From Nymphaea colorata (Eukaryota > Streptophyta > Magnoliopsida > Nymphaeales > Nymphaeaceae), in NCBI RefSeq assembly GCF_008831285.2, contig NC_045146.1, forward strand, positions 23,267,703-23,331,702: a DNA stretch of 64,000 nt, written 5' to 3'. Position 1 is the first letter of the stretch. Every line of letters begins with the position of its first letter. A program made the translations under genes and the position numbers. Positions 49,025 to 61,050 of this stretch are shown here, piece after piece. The notes beneath the pieces are model-generated. The model saw only the letters and a list, made by a program, of their open reading frames with translations, had not been told where the DNA came from and did not search any database.

Positions 49025-52000
49025 TCAATTCATGTCTGCATAAAAATTATGAATAACGACACGCACCGCAATGGGGATCCTCACTGTGTGGAAGCCGTCC
49101 TTCCATGTCAAACTCCCAAATGAGTACCTCCCCTGGACCCTTAGAAGAGGCTTAAACGTCACAGAATATGTCAATTTCCTGACTGTAGCATTAAATGATA
49201 GTACGTGTGGCCTTACAGAGACGTCCACCCCAGGAGGAGACTCTACTTGGGCAGTGTACACAGCATTAACATCACCAACGTTTGATACTGTCCTGAAAAC
49301 TCTTAATCGTTTCGACAGATTTGGAACTGAGATCGATGGGAGGTTGAGGTTTTCCATCAGCTTAACTTCTCTACCGCACGTAGTATGTCTCTGTGTCATT
49401 AACCTAATGGCAGAACTATTATAACCCATGCTACAGAGAAAGGAAATATAATCGGATATGCTTGTGTCGTAAATAAGCCCGGGGTCTGCAGCTCTGTTGG
49501 GGTTGACATGACCACCTCCATAATCAAAAGGATCAGCAGGCTTGTGAGGAGCTCCTTCTTCAACAATCCTCTGACCATATGCATCTTCAATAGTCGCTGC
49601 TTACAGACAAAACATGAATAGGTTCATGAAACATAATGAAAGGAAAAATACATATAACGTGGTAAGGGACTTGTCTTTCCTACCAGTAGTGACTATAGCG
49701 GATTTAATGGCAGCAGGACTCCAATCAGGATGCAAAGATCTAAGAAGAGCTGCAATCCCAGAGACATGTGGGCAAGCCATGGATGTCCCCGAATCAAGCA
49801 TGAAATTAAGATGCACTTGATGACCGGATTTTTCCAGCTTTGATGCAGGGGACCAGGACGCTAATATGTTCACACCAGGAGCTGCAATATCTGGCTGTAC
49901 ATATATTAAGAGAAGACCAAAAGTTGGTGAAAAGAAACAAGCAGGGCACCATCCATAACAAACAAGGGAGTGCTAACAGGTGCACCACCCATACGGAAGT
50001 GCAAAGAGCAGGACTGTTAATGATAACACCACTCAGATTGTTCATTTGCAACTTTGCATGTTTAGCAGACAAACTTACTCCCCATAAATAGTGGTTTTGC
50101 TACCTGACAAACAAGAACCAGATATGTTGATTTCTTATAGTATCAAAAACCTTCTCGATGCTGCTCCCTCCTTGTCCCATTATTTGGTCACTATTTGACA
50201 TTCAAGAGGTGAAAGCCTGACAAAGGGAGGTAACAATAAGTTGATGGGGCGTGTAACAAGGCGCATACAGGTCATCATCTTGCCCTATCATTATGATATC
50301 TCCACCTAAAGCCAGGTCATTGGTAAGCCTGGTTCTAAAATTGACTGCGGACAAACCAAAACTGTACTTGCTTTTTGAGATTCACATGCGAGAAGAGATC
50401 TTTCATCCTACCCATATTTATGCAAACTTTGTCACCATCAGGTTGGGCTGGGTGAATCATCAGATTTACCCATCAAACAACAGTCTTATGATGGATCAGG
50501 CATACTCTAACAGGGAGAGAAAAACAAGAACATAAAAGAATTATATATATGTACATATATGCATCACAAAAAGAACAGATCACCTTCAGTATTGCAGGCG
50601 ACAGAGAACTAGGTCCACGAGAAGAGAAAAAGGCAATTTCAGGAGACATTGTTGTTCCCAGAATTGTCCTGGTGCTGCTAAATCTTACAGTAGGATTTCT
50701 GTGTGAAGGAAATGAAAGAATAGACGGTGTTATTCCTGTATAAAATGTCTAAACAATATTCAACAGTCGCTAGTGATGCATCAGACAAATAATCAATATC
50801 TAGTGACATGATAATGTAAACTAATTCAAGGCAAAGCCTATTAAGTTGGCCGTTATACCTTGCGCTCTGTATATACAAGAGGATCCTTGTCCCGATTTCA
50901 ATATCAACTTGGACAGATGGGATACTCAAAGAAGTGGTAATATCCTTTCTTGGAGAATTTGCAAACACAATCCCAGCCCCCTTGACTTTAGTTACTGTGC
51001 TTATAGCTACATCCAGTGACCTCTGATCATGAGACTGAAAACAAAGAACCACCTTACCTTTCGCTAAAGTGGCATTTAGTGATCCTGTTTCGCAACTTCT
51101 GCAACAAAAGCACTTATTTTGATGGAAAGAACATTAACTTATGTCTAAAACAAATAAAAGGTGTTCAAAGGTAGACCTTGCTTTGACATTATCTGAACTG
51201 CTTAAACCAATATCTTCTGAGAACACCATCTGGTAAGCTTGGTTACTGTGCTTTCCTACATATAAGGCTTGTCCCTGTGTGAGATATTTTTGTTGGTATT
51301 TAAGTGAAACATTTGCATTTAAAAGACTAGACCTAGAGGTCATGTGCGTATGCATGAGAATTTTGGAAGCAGTCATTCAGAAAGAGATGTGACAAACATA
51401 TATTTGTTCAACCCCATTCTGGTGGACCACTATGATTGTGATTGCAGAAACTGTTACTTACTGAGGTAACAGTACTGAAGCTAACCTGACAATAAAAGTG
51501 CAGTAGAAAAAAAAAATGAATGAAAGAAGATATCATTATTGTGACTGGAATCAGTGGAATTTTACCACAAGGGTTTGATTGTTTCCAAGGGTGATTGCAG
51601 TTGGGAACAACCGATCAATTGTCGCAGCAGCAACAGTTAACATCCATGGTGCTCCGCCTATTACCGATTGAGAATAAGGGCCAGAATTGCCTGCAGAACA
51701 TACAACGGTTACTCCTTTGGTGACTGCATGGAAGGAACCAACTGCCAGTGCATCATCAACGTATGGAGAAAGAGGTGGCGGGGAGCCCAAGGATATTGAT
51801 AATATATCAACACCATCAAAGATTGCATCATCAAAGGCAGCAAGAACATCAGCCGAGCTGCAGCCACCAGTTGCCCAGCAGACTTTGTACATGGCCAAAC
51901 GAGCAAGAGGTGCACCTCCTCTTGCTAAACCTCGTGCAAGGCCCATGAAACTTGCATCCCTTACAAATGCACCAGCTGCAGTGGATGATGTGTGAGTACC

Positions 52001-54610
52001 ATGGCCCACTGCATCACGTGGAGACAAAAACTCAATGCCACCATTAGTGTTCAGTTTTCCAACTTCAGCATTGTACCCTTTAACATACCAACGTGCCCCT
52101 ATTATTTTCCTGAGAAAGAGGATGCAAGATGAAATTGGCATTGAATGTTTTAGTCAGTTCCTCCTTCCAAGAGTCAAAAAAGCTTGTTTAATACTAACTA
52201 GCAATTTATAGTGAAGCCAAAAGTAAGAACAGTATGCAGTCGCTGTATATCCCTGAAGTCCTCAAATGCATCTTTATTTGTAAAAATGACAGAACAGAAA
52301 GGAGAAGCAGCATGAAAGTTGACCATCACAGAAATGAACGTCTATATGAATGCCATTCATCTTTATTTTGTTACAGTGGGTAGGATAGTTTACGTGCTAA
52401 TCCTCTGATAAGTAGTCTCAATAAGAGAGCTCATGTTTGTGGTAGGGAAAAAACTTATACATATTGCTGGCCTTGGCCATAAAAGCATTAAGATGCTTCC
52501 GAATAATGGAGTTCAAATGCACCAACCCATCCAAACTCCCATGTACACGTGTGTGCACATATTCCTTTTTCATATATATCACTCACAACTGGTGTCAAAA
52601 CTGAAAAGTTGAAACAGTTTTGGATTTGGATTTCCATGTCGTTTGCCTTTAGTATGGTGTAGTTTACTTTTCTGTGTACAATTGTTCAGCTTGGACAGGA
52701 TTAGAAACTAATACCTTACTGTTTCCACTTGATTTTCATGATCATTATTGTTTGGAGATGCAAATAGTCAATGATAAGCACAAACGCAGTCCCTGGGTCT
52801 GAGGTTGATCACTTTCCTGTATCTTAGCAGGTAAATTTTTTTTTGGAGGAGTGAGAAATGAAGATCCCCAAAGTGTGACACTAATATAATAGAGTTTGTC
52901 TGCAAGCTCTTTTAAGTTTTTAACTATAAAGGACCTCATTACAAATATAAGAACCTGGGTGTGACATGGATGCATAACAACTAAGTTTCGTAAATAAAGC
53001 TGGAGAGCAAAATGCGTCTATGGTCCTTCCAAAGTTGAATAATATTCCTCCTAACAATCTTTTGTATAACCTGCTTGACATCCCAGAAATGCAGTGTTTA
53101 TACCACTTGGTGAATAAATTTCTTAAATCGGTACCTATGCTGGATATAAAGCTTGTCAGAATTTCAGATAGGATAAGACCAAGATTGGAAGACAGTAGAG
53201 TCTGGCGTTATGTATTTATGGGTGTTGGCTGAGAGTGGCAAAACTCATTATTTATCAGACCTATAGTGCATACAACCAGCTATGAAGTACACATGAACAA
53301 AGAGAAGCACATTAACAGATTCTGACATGCATTAATAATTGGCCATTGCAGGAAAAAAGAAACAAAAGCTAAGAAAAATAACCGGAAATGCCTACTTCTA
53401 TTGATGGAGATGGCTACAACCTGTTGCAGTTGGAGGAATTGAACTGCTCTCCTTCCTGGCATACTCCCTTCCATTTCAGTGGAACTTCACCGACACCATC
53501 ATCTTTAAAGCTTTCCGATTCAGGCCAAATTCCTTCACAGAGGGAAACATACAGATTAACAAATCAAACACATATAGCAACAAGTAACCTTCTATGTGAA
53601 AAGGACGCACCAGTGTCAAGAACTCCAATAATTGAACCATCACCCAACTTGCTTTGTGGGAGAACACCATGGACGGACTTGAAATTCAGCCCTAGAAAAT
53701 CCCAACTTCTAGTAGTATGCAGGTTAAGGATGCGGTGGGGCATTACACGAACCACTCCAGTGTATTCTGCAGTTTTGAGTGATGTAGAAGTGTTCCAACA
53801 TATTCCAAAAACCAAGAAAAATAAAACAACTGTAAACATTCCAGCACCTTCAATAAGTCTGGCCTGAGATGGAGTTAACAAAGCAGCAAATCCTGAGAAC
53901 CCGTGCTTATAACTGTAAAGGATGGATTCTGTAGCTCCTTCCTTGCTAAAAATAGTCAATCAGAACTTAATCAAACAGTAGCAGACTAACAGTTTACAGG
54001 ATGGATATCTGTATGTGTGAAATCCTGTCCATGCAACATATAAACAAAGAGGGAAGAAAGAAATCACCTTCCAAGAACATCAGAGAGGATTGCATGGTGT
54101 GAATCTTGAATAACATTTAGGTCCTCTTTCTCCCTTCCTCCCATGTAAACAATGTAAACCTGAAGGCAGCAGAAGTTCAAGCTTCCCAAGAAAGACTATG
54201 AATGGAAGAATAGTTAGCTTGCAGCGAAAACTGAAGGAAGTATTGCAAGTTTTGCAAGATATTGTATTCAAAAGGATAAGAACCAAAACGATAGCCAAGC
54301 ATGAAATCGAGCATGCCTTAATCACAAATGAAGATTTCAAATAATTAGAGGAGGCGCCAAATTCTACTGAAGAGAAGTGGATGTATGGAGACGTGCACAA
54401 CTTAGGCAAAGTAAAATCCCACTAAGCCGACTAGAAATTATGGAAAACATACTCTCTCCAAAAAGGCCAACACGAATGGAAAATGATGGGCACCCAAACA
54501 CAGCTTGAACAATATGGAATCATCAAACTCACATTTTTCTCCGCGATGGCACAGTGAAGCAGCAGCAAAAGTAGAAAAAGGGCAAGAAGGAACCCGGTAC
54601 CACCCGCCAT
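49025..54610 (-). CDS. Secreted subtilisin-like serine protease (subtilase, S8A, SBT3-like)
   Basis: Eleven exons on the minus strand: 54610-54533, 54159-54068, 53945-53848, 53766-53611, 53532-53421, 52109-51566, 51274-51177, 51098-50859, 50698-50584, 49894-49684 and 49596-49025. All use GT-AG and all phases agree, giving 771 aa. Residues 1-23 are a signal peptide. The inhibitor_I9 prodomain follows from VYIVYMGG to about 105, and maturation is expected near [10 protein letters not shown]. The catalytic residues are all present: D140 (VLDTGIWP), H215 (GHGTHTS), oxyanion N320 (SAGNSGP) and S549 ([12 protein letters not shown]). A PA domain is inserted before the Ser segment, and an fn3-like domain covers about 665-768. 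These enzymes act in the cell wall or vacuole on proteins and peptide precursors. Many introns set it apart from the often intronless SBT1 group and suit SBT3-type genes; that placement is from memory. Intron 5 is the longest (1,311 nt). No truncation or lost residue was seen. Confidence 0.95.
52110..53420 (-). other. Intron 5 of the subtilase gene
   Basis: A 1,311-nt intron between the exon encoding GIWPESESF and the exon with the catalytic His. It is AT-rich and holds only short ORFs. No inserted element with recognisable ends was seen. Confidence 0.8.
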
Positions 54611-56700
54611 GGCCGCTGAACAAGACCACACCTTACCGAAAGACTAAGAAGAATCCAAGTATCATCGATCTTGGGATCCAAACACGAGATGGCCCATGTG
54701 GTTATCGTGCTTTTCCGTTGGAAATGTGGAAACGGTTGCAGGCAAGACAACAAATAGAAGTGGAAAAGGAAAACGAGTGTTCATCCGTGTCGCCCATTAT
54801 CGATAAGCGCTCCTGCTACCGCACCGTTCCTTTTGCGCCATTAATCTCGGCACCCGAAGCACGACCAGCATCCCATTTTTTTCATTTGTTCTGACTGGCA
54901 TTATTACCATGTAAGATTCTTTTTCGGCAAATACAACAATAGAAAGGAGAGAGATAGAGAGACAGACAGAGACGGAGACGGAGATCCTTTTTCACTTGCT
55001 TGTCTATTCTGAAACATAGCATTGACTTGCCTGCAACTCCTTTGGAAGGATGATGAGGAGCACAGTGTAGATGGTATTGGTATTGGTCCATGTAGGAATG
55101 CACGTGATAGTGACGTTGCTTTTTTACAGGTGATGATGAGTCCCAATACCAAGCTTCTGCAGTGAGTGAGTTCTGAACCACTTTTGGGAGCCTTTTGCTC
55201 TGTTTTGTTGCTATGTGATTGACAAAGAGTGGAGGGTTTTGATTTCGATCTTTTAAATGGGCATTGAATACTCTTTAGTTGAACTAAATTCTTCCAAATG
55301 GGGCATTGAATACTCGGTTGCTCAACTAAGGGGAGAGCAGGACTTTGTACACCGGTTGGGAGGCACCACGCCTTTTGTGAGTTTGGAATCTACTGTGCCC
55401 ATTTACTCGTTGATGGTGTCTGTCGCTTTTGGTGGTGGTGGTGTTGTCATTATCGGATTTGGCGGTGAATCTTTCTGCAAAATGATACAGAGGATAGCGC
55501 CATGATGCAAAATGTTGGACTCGGCTGAACTCTAGTTTTCGCAGGAAATCCGTTGATTAGATCTGAATTCCACCTTGAGTTCAAACATAGCTCCTCAAAA
55601 CCGAATTCTTTATCAGATTGTAAGATCCTACATTTACATAAGGTGTCGAACTTTGATCAGTGCTCAAACTTGGCCACAAACTGCAAGCGTTCGAATTACT
55701 ATCCAGATCTTATTTCTAGGATCCGACTAACAGGTTGGAGTTTGAGTGGATTGCCCGTTGGCATCCCCAGCCATTTCCGCACCAGTTCAGTGGGGTGAAT
55801 GACTACAGGTTCTTCATGTTTCAGATTCCAAAATGAAATAAATGATTGAGTCCTCATTCACAACCGTCAGCAAAAAAAAGAGGTTGACATTGAAAACTTT
55901 ATCAATTGTGTGTGTTCTTTTTTTCTCTTTCTTGTTCTGTATTGGGCTTATGCTTTACACATGAAAAATCTATAAACCTTTTATAATTACACCATTTCAG
56001 TTGAAAATGAGTTGTCCGAAGACATTGTTTCTGCTCAAGTGTATGTTTATGGCAAATTTAATTGAAGGAAATGTTTTTCATTTAAAGGACCATCTTTTGG
56101 TCACAAACCTAAATAGTAAATATGGGTCTCATGTTTCTGTTCTTCTTTATATGAAACATAGTTTTACTGATCACATCAAATGAAAATCTATATTTACCAT
56201 TAACTTTAATTCTAGTTAAAATGCAAGTTATGACGAAGTAAATAACAATGATGGAGCTGCCATTTTATGTCAGGTAAATAAAACTTTTTAACCTTGACCA
56301 AATGTGTATGAAAATTGGAAAGGTCTCATGCAAAAACCAATCCTGAAAGACCAGTCTGGTACCGAAAAGGTTAACCCTACTTTAGAAATTGTAGCCAAAT
56401 GTCAGGCTCTACAATAAAAATTTTCCTTTAATTTCCAAAAATATGCTATTAGATTCAAAAACTTAGCTTGACATTTCAACAACCCGCTCTCCAGAAATGA
56501 GGCCTAAATGCTCCTCCATTCTTCAAGGTCTTGAACCAACTTAATAGTGGCGCATCCTTCAACTCCATCACTTCAGCTATATAAATGTAAAATATAGCAC
56601 TTACAGGAATTGAGACCAGACTAAAGAAAAAAAAAATGAAAGAAAAAACATATTGAGAGATGAGGTCAAGTTGATATTGATGACAACCCACACGTTATAA
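54611..56700. other. 5' flank of the subtilase gene and intergenic DNA
   Basis: No clear TATA box is visible near the start at 54610. A purine-rich GAGA/GACAGA block is at about 54941-54985. At 55258-55330 there is a 41-bp near-tandem duplication starting GGGCATTGAATACTC. No gene is supported. Confidence 0.45.
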
Positions 56701-56820
56701 GATCGAAACCTTGTTTTGATACCTCTATGACAACTTGACTTACTCTTGGGTTTTGGTTCCTAGTTCGACGGATTCCACTCTGCCCCTAACAATTTTGGTT
56801 CTAACCCAAAAAAAACTAAA

Positions 56821-56908
56821 AACCAAGACAATCATCTTATTAATGGCCTCCTTTATAAGTCATTGAACATAATTTTCAATACGAAACTAAACTTTTAAGG
56901 TGTTACAG
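56821..56908 (+). repeat. LTR-like dispersed repeat, copy 2
   Basis: Homologous to 27662-27757, with the same order of blocks (AACCAAGACAATCAT, TTATAAGTC, TTTTCAATACG, ACTAAACTTTTAAGGTGTTACAG). Similarity may extend upstream to about 56720 in weaker form. Confidence 0.6.
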
Positions 56909-59639
56909 TCAAATCAAAGATAGTTTTTTTCATAATGATACCAAAATTTTAAATTAAAAAAAAAAATCATACAGATAAAGCGACGGACTAAGTTGTCCAT
57001 CCAAAATACATGGATTTAACGAGTTTATCCACTCATACCAACGAGTGGTTGAAGATATGTATGGGCTCGGGCAGCCGGCAGGGTTCATAGATGTATTTCA
57101 CATTTTTAAAAATCCAATTTTTTACATTAAAAATTTAAAAAGTTAAGTTTAACCTATGTAAAAAAATTTAAAATTTAAGTTTGGTCTCTCCAATAAAAAA
57201 AAAATAGTTTCGCTCCTGAATCAACTTATATAAAGCCTTTATATTCTAAATATATTATATATGTATAATAATAATTAATATAATATAAACGCTGACACAT
57301 GAACTGCTGTGGTATGGTATCAACTTGGTCGTACTTAACTGCAAGGGCGATCGAATCACGCAGACAGCCGAGGGCCAGCATAATATTACTCAATCAACAG
57401 CCAAACTTGCCAATGAAAGCGATCTCCTCAATTCCGATGCCATCACTGGCGTCTCCAAACTCAAGTCAAGGGCACTATTCTGTGTCCCGGCTATCATGGA
57501 GAGTGGCTGCCGAGTTGAAAGTTGCCGGATGACACGATATTTAAAAAACTGTTGCTAAAACAAAAGCACCAGCAATGATTTATGGTGTTTTTTCGTGTTG
57601 GTTCATGGTATTCCGTTAAATAATTAGCAATTTTTATATATATATATATATATATTAAGTTATCATATGTTGAATAGTTGATTAATATGATCGTAAATCA
57701 CAGTTACTCCACAATTTAAACCGCGACGAATACCAAGCTAGTCATGTTTTTAGTGACATTTTTTTTTTAATTTTAACGTCGGCCACACGATTGAATTGAT
57801 TATGTGCACCCCGTTCTTGTGCACGAAAAGTTGTGTATAAGGGTATGGAATGACCAAAATATTTTTGATAATGATTAAAACTTAAGCTTTTAAATGATAT
57901 ATTAAAAATATAAAAATGTATATGTTTTTGTAAAAAAAATTCTAAAAGACTCCAACCCTCTTGTCTTTCTCTTGCGTGTATATTTGTTGCATCCATGAAT
58001 GACGGACGGCGCTAGCATAATTGAGTTGCATACCAAAAGATTGTTACACAAGAATTTACAAGGTCCGCCTCATTCCATGATATTCCTTGCGTGTCAATTT
58101 GACGTGGACGTGTGAGAGCCGAGACTTCTCTTGCTTGTGATTACCTGGTAAAGTGGACAACTCCTCGATACAGAGAACCTGTTGGATGCATGTGCTTTCT
58201 TTGTTGGATGAATTAGATCTGCCAACTAACATCCACATGCTAATAAAGCCAATCCCTTTCTCTTTCTTATATTATTTTTTAATCCAAATACCTCAATTTT
58301 CATGGCAAATGTCAAAATGCTTAAAATTCGTTAATGATTCTTTGTGAGTGTTGGATGATGTCGATTTTGTTTCTTAATGTTTACTTAGGAGAAACACTTT
58401 CAACCTAAAACTCTTAAAGCTCGAATAGTTATACTTTCAAGATTCAGGCTTGCTTCAGAGTTTAGATGAATATACAATACATCTTTCAACTCGAGTGTCG
58501 CACTTGTCATTGTTTGCACTCTGCGTGAGTAAACACCAGAACGTAACAACAGCCATAGGATTCAAACTTGAGATCCTTCAAGTGTGAACCATCTTGTTAC
58601 TTGGTTATGCCCGTCCAATAATTTCCAACACGAACGGTATCTCAGTACAATTATTGTATTTACCATACTTTTGTATTATTCTTTTAAGACAGATGAACTT
58701 TAGCTAGGCCCTATACAAGTAACCAAGGAAAAAGAGAAAAAAAAATGAAGAAACATTGATTTGATAAATATGTCAATGTATCTCATTAAATATGACACAA
58801 ATTAACCGTGGGATTAGAAGAGGTTAAACAATAATATTTATTTTGTAAGTTAAAAATGAACTAGTAGTCGCTTGTGTATCTCATGAAATATATAATTACC
58901 TTTATTCACTAATAAAAAAAAGTCAAGAAAGTAAGATCGGCTTCTCAAACACAATCTGAAATGGCTTCTTAGAAATAATAAAGATTTGAAGTCGATGTCG
59001 ATTTTGAGCACAATAATTCCACTTCATGGGGTCTATGTTACATATCTTGTAGTGGCTGTCATGACCATCTTTTGGTTGTAGCCCAGTCCACTTCATGGGG
59101 TCTATGTTACATAGATTAACCTTTTGTTCACAAAAAATCAAACAATTATATAATAAATATGAACAACATAATCTCTGATTCCACCCGCTTCTATAGAAAG
59201 ACGATTGCCAACCCAATTAACATGGAGCAATTTCTGAATATGACTCGATAAGTCTTGGTGCGATGGTGAATCTCTGTTCCATCTAGCCTCTAGGAGTTGA
59301 ACCCATTGAGGAAGTTGAAGTTGATGGCTTTAATGGCACCACCCAAATGCGGTCCTCCTCCATTTATGAGATGCTGGCTTTTCTGCATATAGTTATCAAT
59401 TCTTCACTGTCGATTTTGCCTCTGCCATGAGCTCGACAAAGAAATGTGACACCCGATGTCTCCTTTCTTTTCCTTGGTGAGGGGACCAGGGGAGATCACG
59501 CCGGATTCAGGTCCAGAACCGTGAATTAGCTTTTCATCATCTCCTGTGGATCTTATGCAAACATTAAGGCTTTGTTAAAGAACTCACTGTTTCTATTACC
59601 AAATCCAAATGCCCATTAAATATACAAAATGATGTCTTC
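56909..59639. other. Intergenic region with small repeats
   Basis: An (AT)n tract is at 57636-57655. The short dispersed repeat copy 2 is at 58372-58416. CCACTTCATGGGGTCTATGT is directly duplicated at about 59019 and 59089, about 70 bp apart. Two overlapping ORFs at 57299-57558 have no recognised product. No gene is supported. Confidence 0.45.
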
Positions 59640-59891
59640 TGTCCCAAACGGTATCGGATATATTAATGAGTTAAATTTTTTTTCTATCCAATATGCAAAC
59701 GTTTTGAAAGTCAATCAATAATCTATGTTAATGAAGTTGTTAATTTAAAAACCAGATTCAATTGTAAATTTACAAGTCAGATTGTAAAATTAAGTTTTAA
59801 AATTAGAATTAGATATGGTATGAATATGAACATGTGAATATCCAAGGAATTAAATATGATAAAAGTTAGATCAAGTTTGAATTGACATCCC
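59640..59891 (+). mobile_element. MITE-like dispersed repeat, copy D (partial)
   Basis: Contains ACGGTATCGGATATATTAA and ATTAGATATGGTATGAATATG, and ends AAGTTTGAATTGACATCCC, the terminus shared with copies A to C. About 250 bp are left, and the left end is missing or degraded. Confidence 0.45.
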
Positions 59892-60960
59892 AACCAAAAG
59901 CATATCAAATACTGAATTATAATATCTTAAATGTGTTAACTTTATTTAGATATTTATTTCTTTTTTGGGTTAAGTAGTAGTATCCAGGCAGTGATTAGCC
60001 TCTTCACAAATTTTGGGTTTTTTTTTTTTTTCTTAACTACAATATTGAGACCAATCAAGGTAAGACGGAACATTGTTATTTTTTAATTTCGTCTCAAGGG
60101 TGATAAATTTTGCAGCAAAATGATGCGGTTTCGACCATCGTGTCACATTGCATCATACATTTACAATAAACGCCAAATCATAGGTATCAAGAACTTTTTT
60201 TTAAAGATAAAAACAAGAACCTTCGAGCTTTTAAGGGGCGTAACGCGGCTCACACTTGAGAAGTTTAAAGTTCAAATCTTGTGGTCGTTATCATGTTTCG
60301 ATTCTTAGTGATTTGAGGTCGTTATCATGTTATGTTTCCGTATGTTATTCTTCTTAGTTACAAATAATAGTAAATGGGATATCTAAGTTGAAAGGCATAC
60401 CTAAGTCCATCTATATGAATAAGTATGAATAAGTAAAAGGAAAAACAAAAACTTTGTAACTTTTAAAAGCCGTGAATTGTCAAAAGAAAAGCAATGAAAT
60501 TCAACAACACATGCCCTATATTGATGATATAGAAATCGTACCTTAAATCTTTTAATTTTTTTTTTAATGTGCGGTTGTTCCGAAAAATTATTCCCTTAAT
60601 TTTATTGCCAAAAATATGGTATTTACAAACCAAAAAAAAAAAAAAAAAAAAAAATCAAAATCCCGCTGCATAGAGGATGGAGACGTTAAAGCACAAGTGT
60701 TGAAATTGGGTCCCAAGTGGAAGGCTGGTTGACCCACTCTTGGTAATCCAGATCTTCAGTATCCAGGAAAAACAACGCCGAGGTCTCACTAGCAGGCGAT
60801 GCTTCCTCTATGTGAATCCTGTGTGGCTGACTCAAACATTTCAAAGTTGGACCGGAAATTCAGGAGAAAAAAAATGAGGCGGAACATAGACATGGCGATA
60901 ATACCAGACGTCGAGTGATCTTGTTTCTGAACGTGGATTCTCTCCAACTGGGACGCGCTC
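59892..60960. other. Intergenic region upstream of squalene synthase
   Basis: AT-rich up to about 60650, with poly-T near 60018-60032 and poly-A of about 22 nt at 60631-60652. 60660-60960 is less AT-rich and presumably contains the promoter. No gene is supported. Confidence 0.45.
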
Positions 60961-60963
60961 GAC

Positions 60964-60969
60964 TATATA
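60964..60969 (+). promoter_or_regulatory. Candidate TATA box of the squalene synthase gene
   Basis: TATATA within GACTATATACAG lies 82 nt upstream of the ATG at 61051, which would place transcription start near 60995 and leave a leader of about 55 nt. Confidence 0.45.
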
Positions 60970-61050
60970 CAGAAGAGTGATTCCGGTTTCTTGTTCAACA
61001 TCTAATCGTGCAAAGGAGAAGATCGAGGTGGAGGGAGAAGGAAGGCCAAG

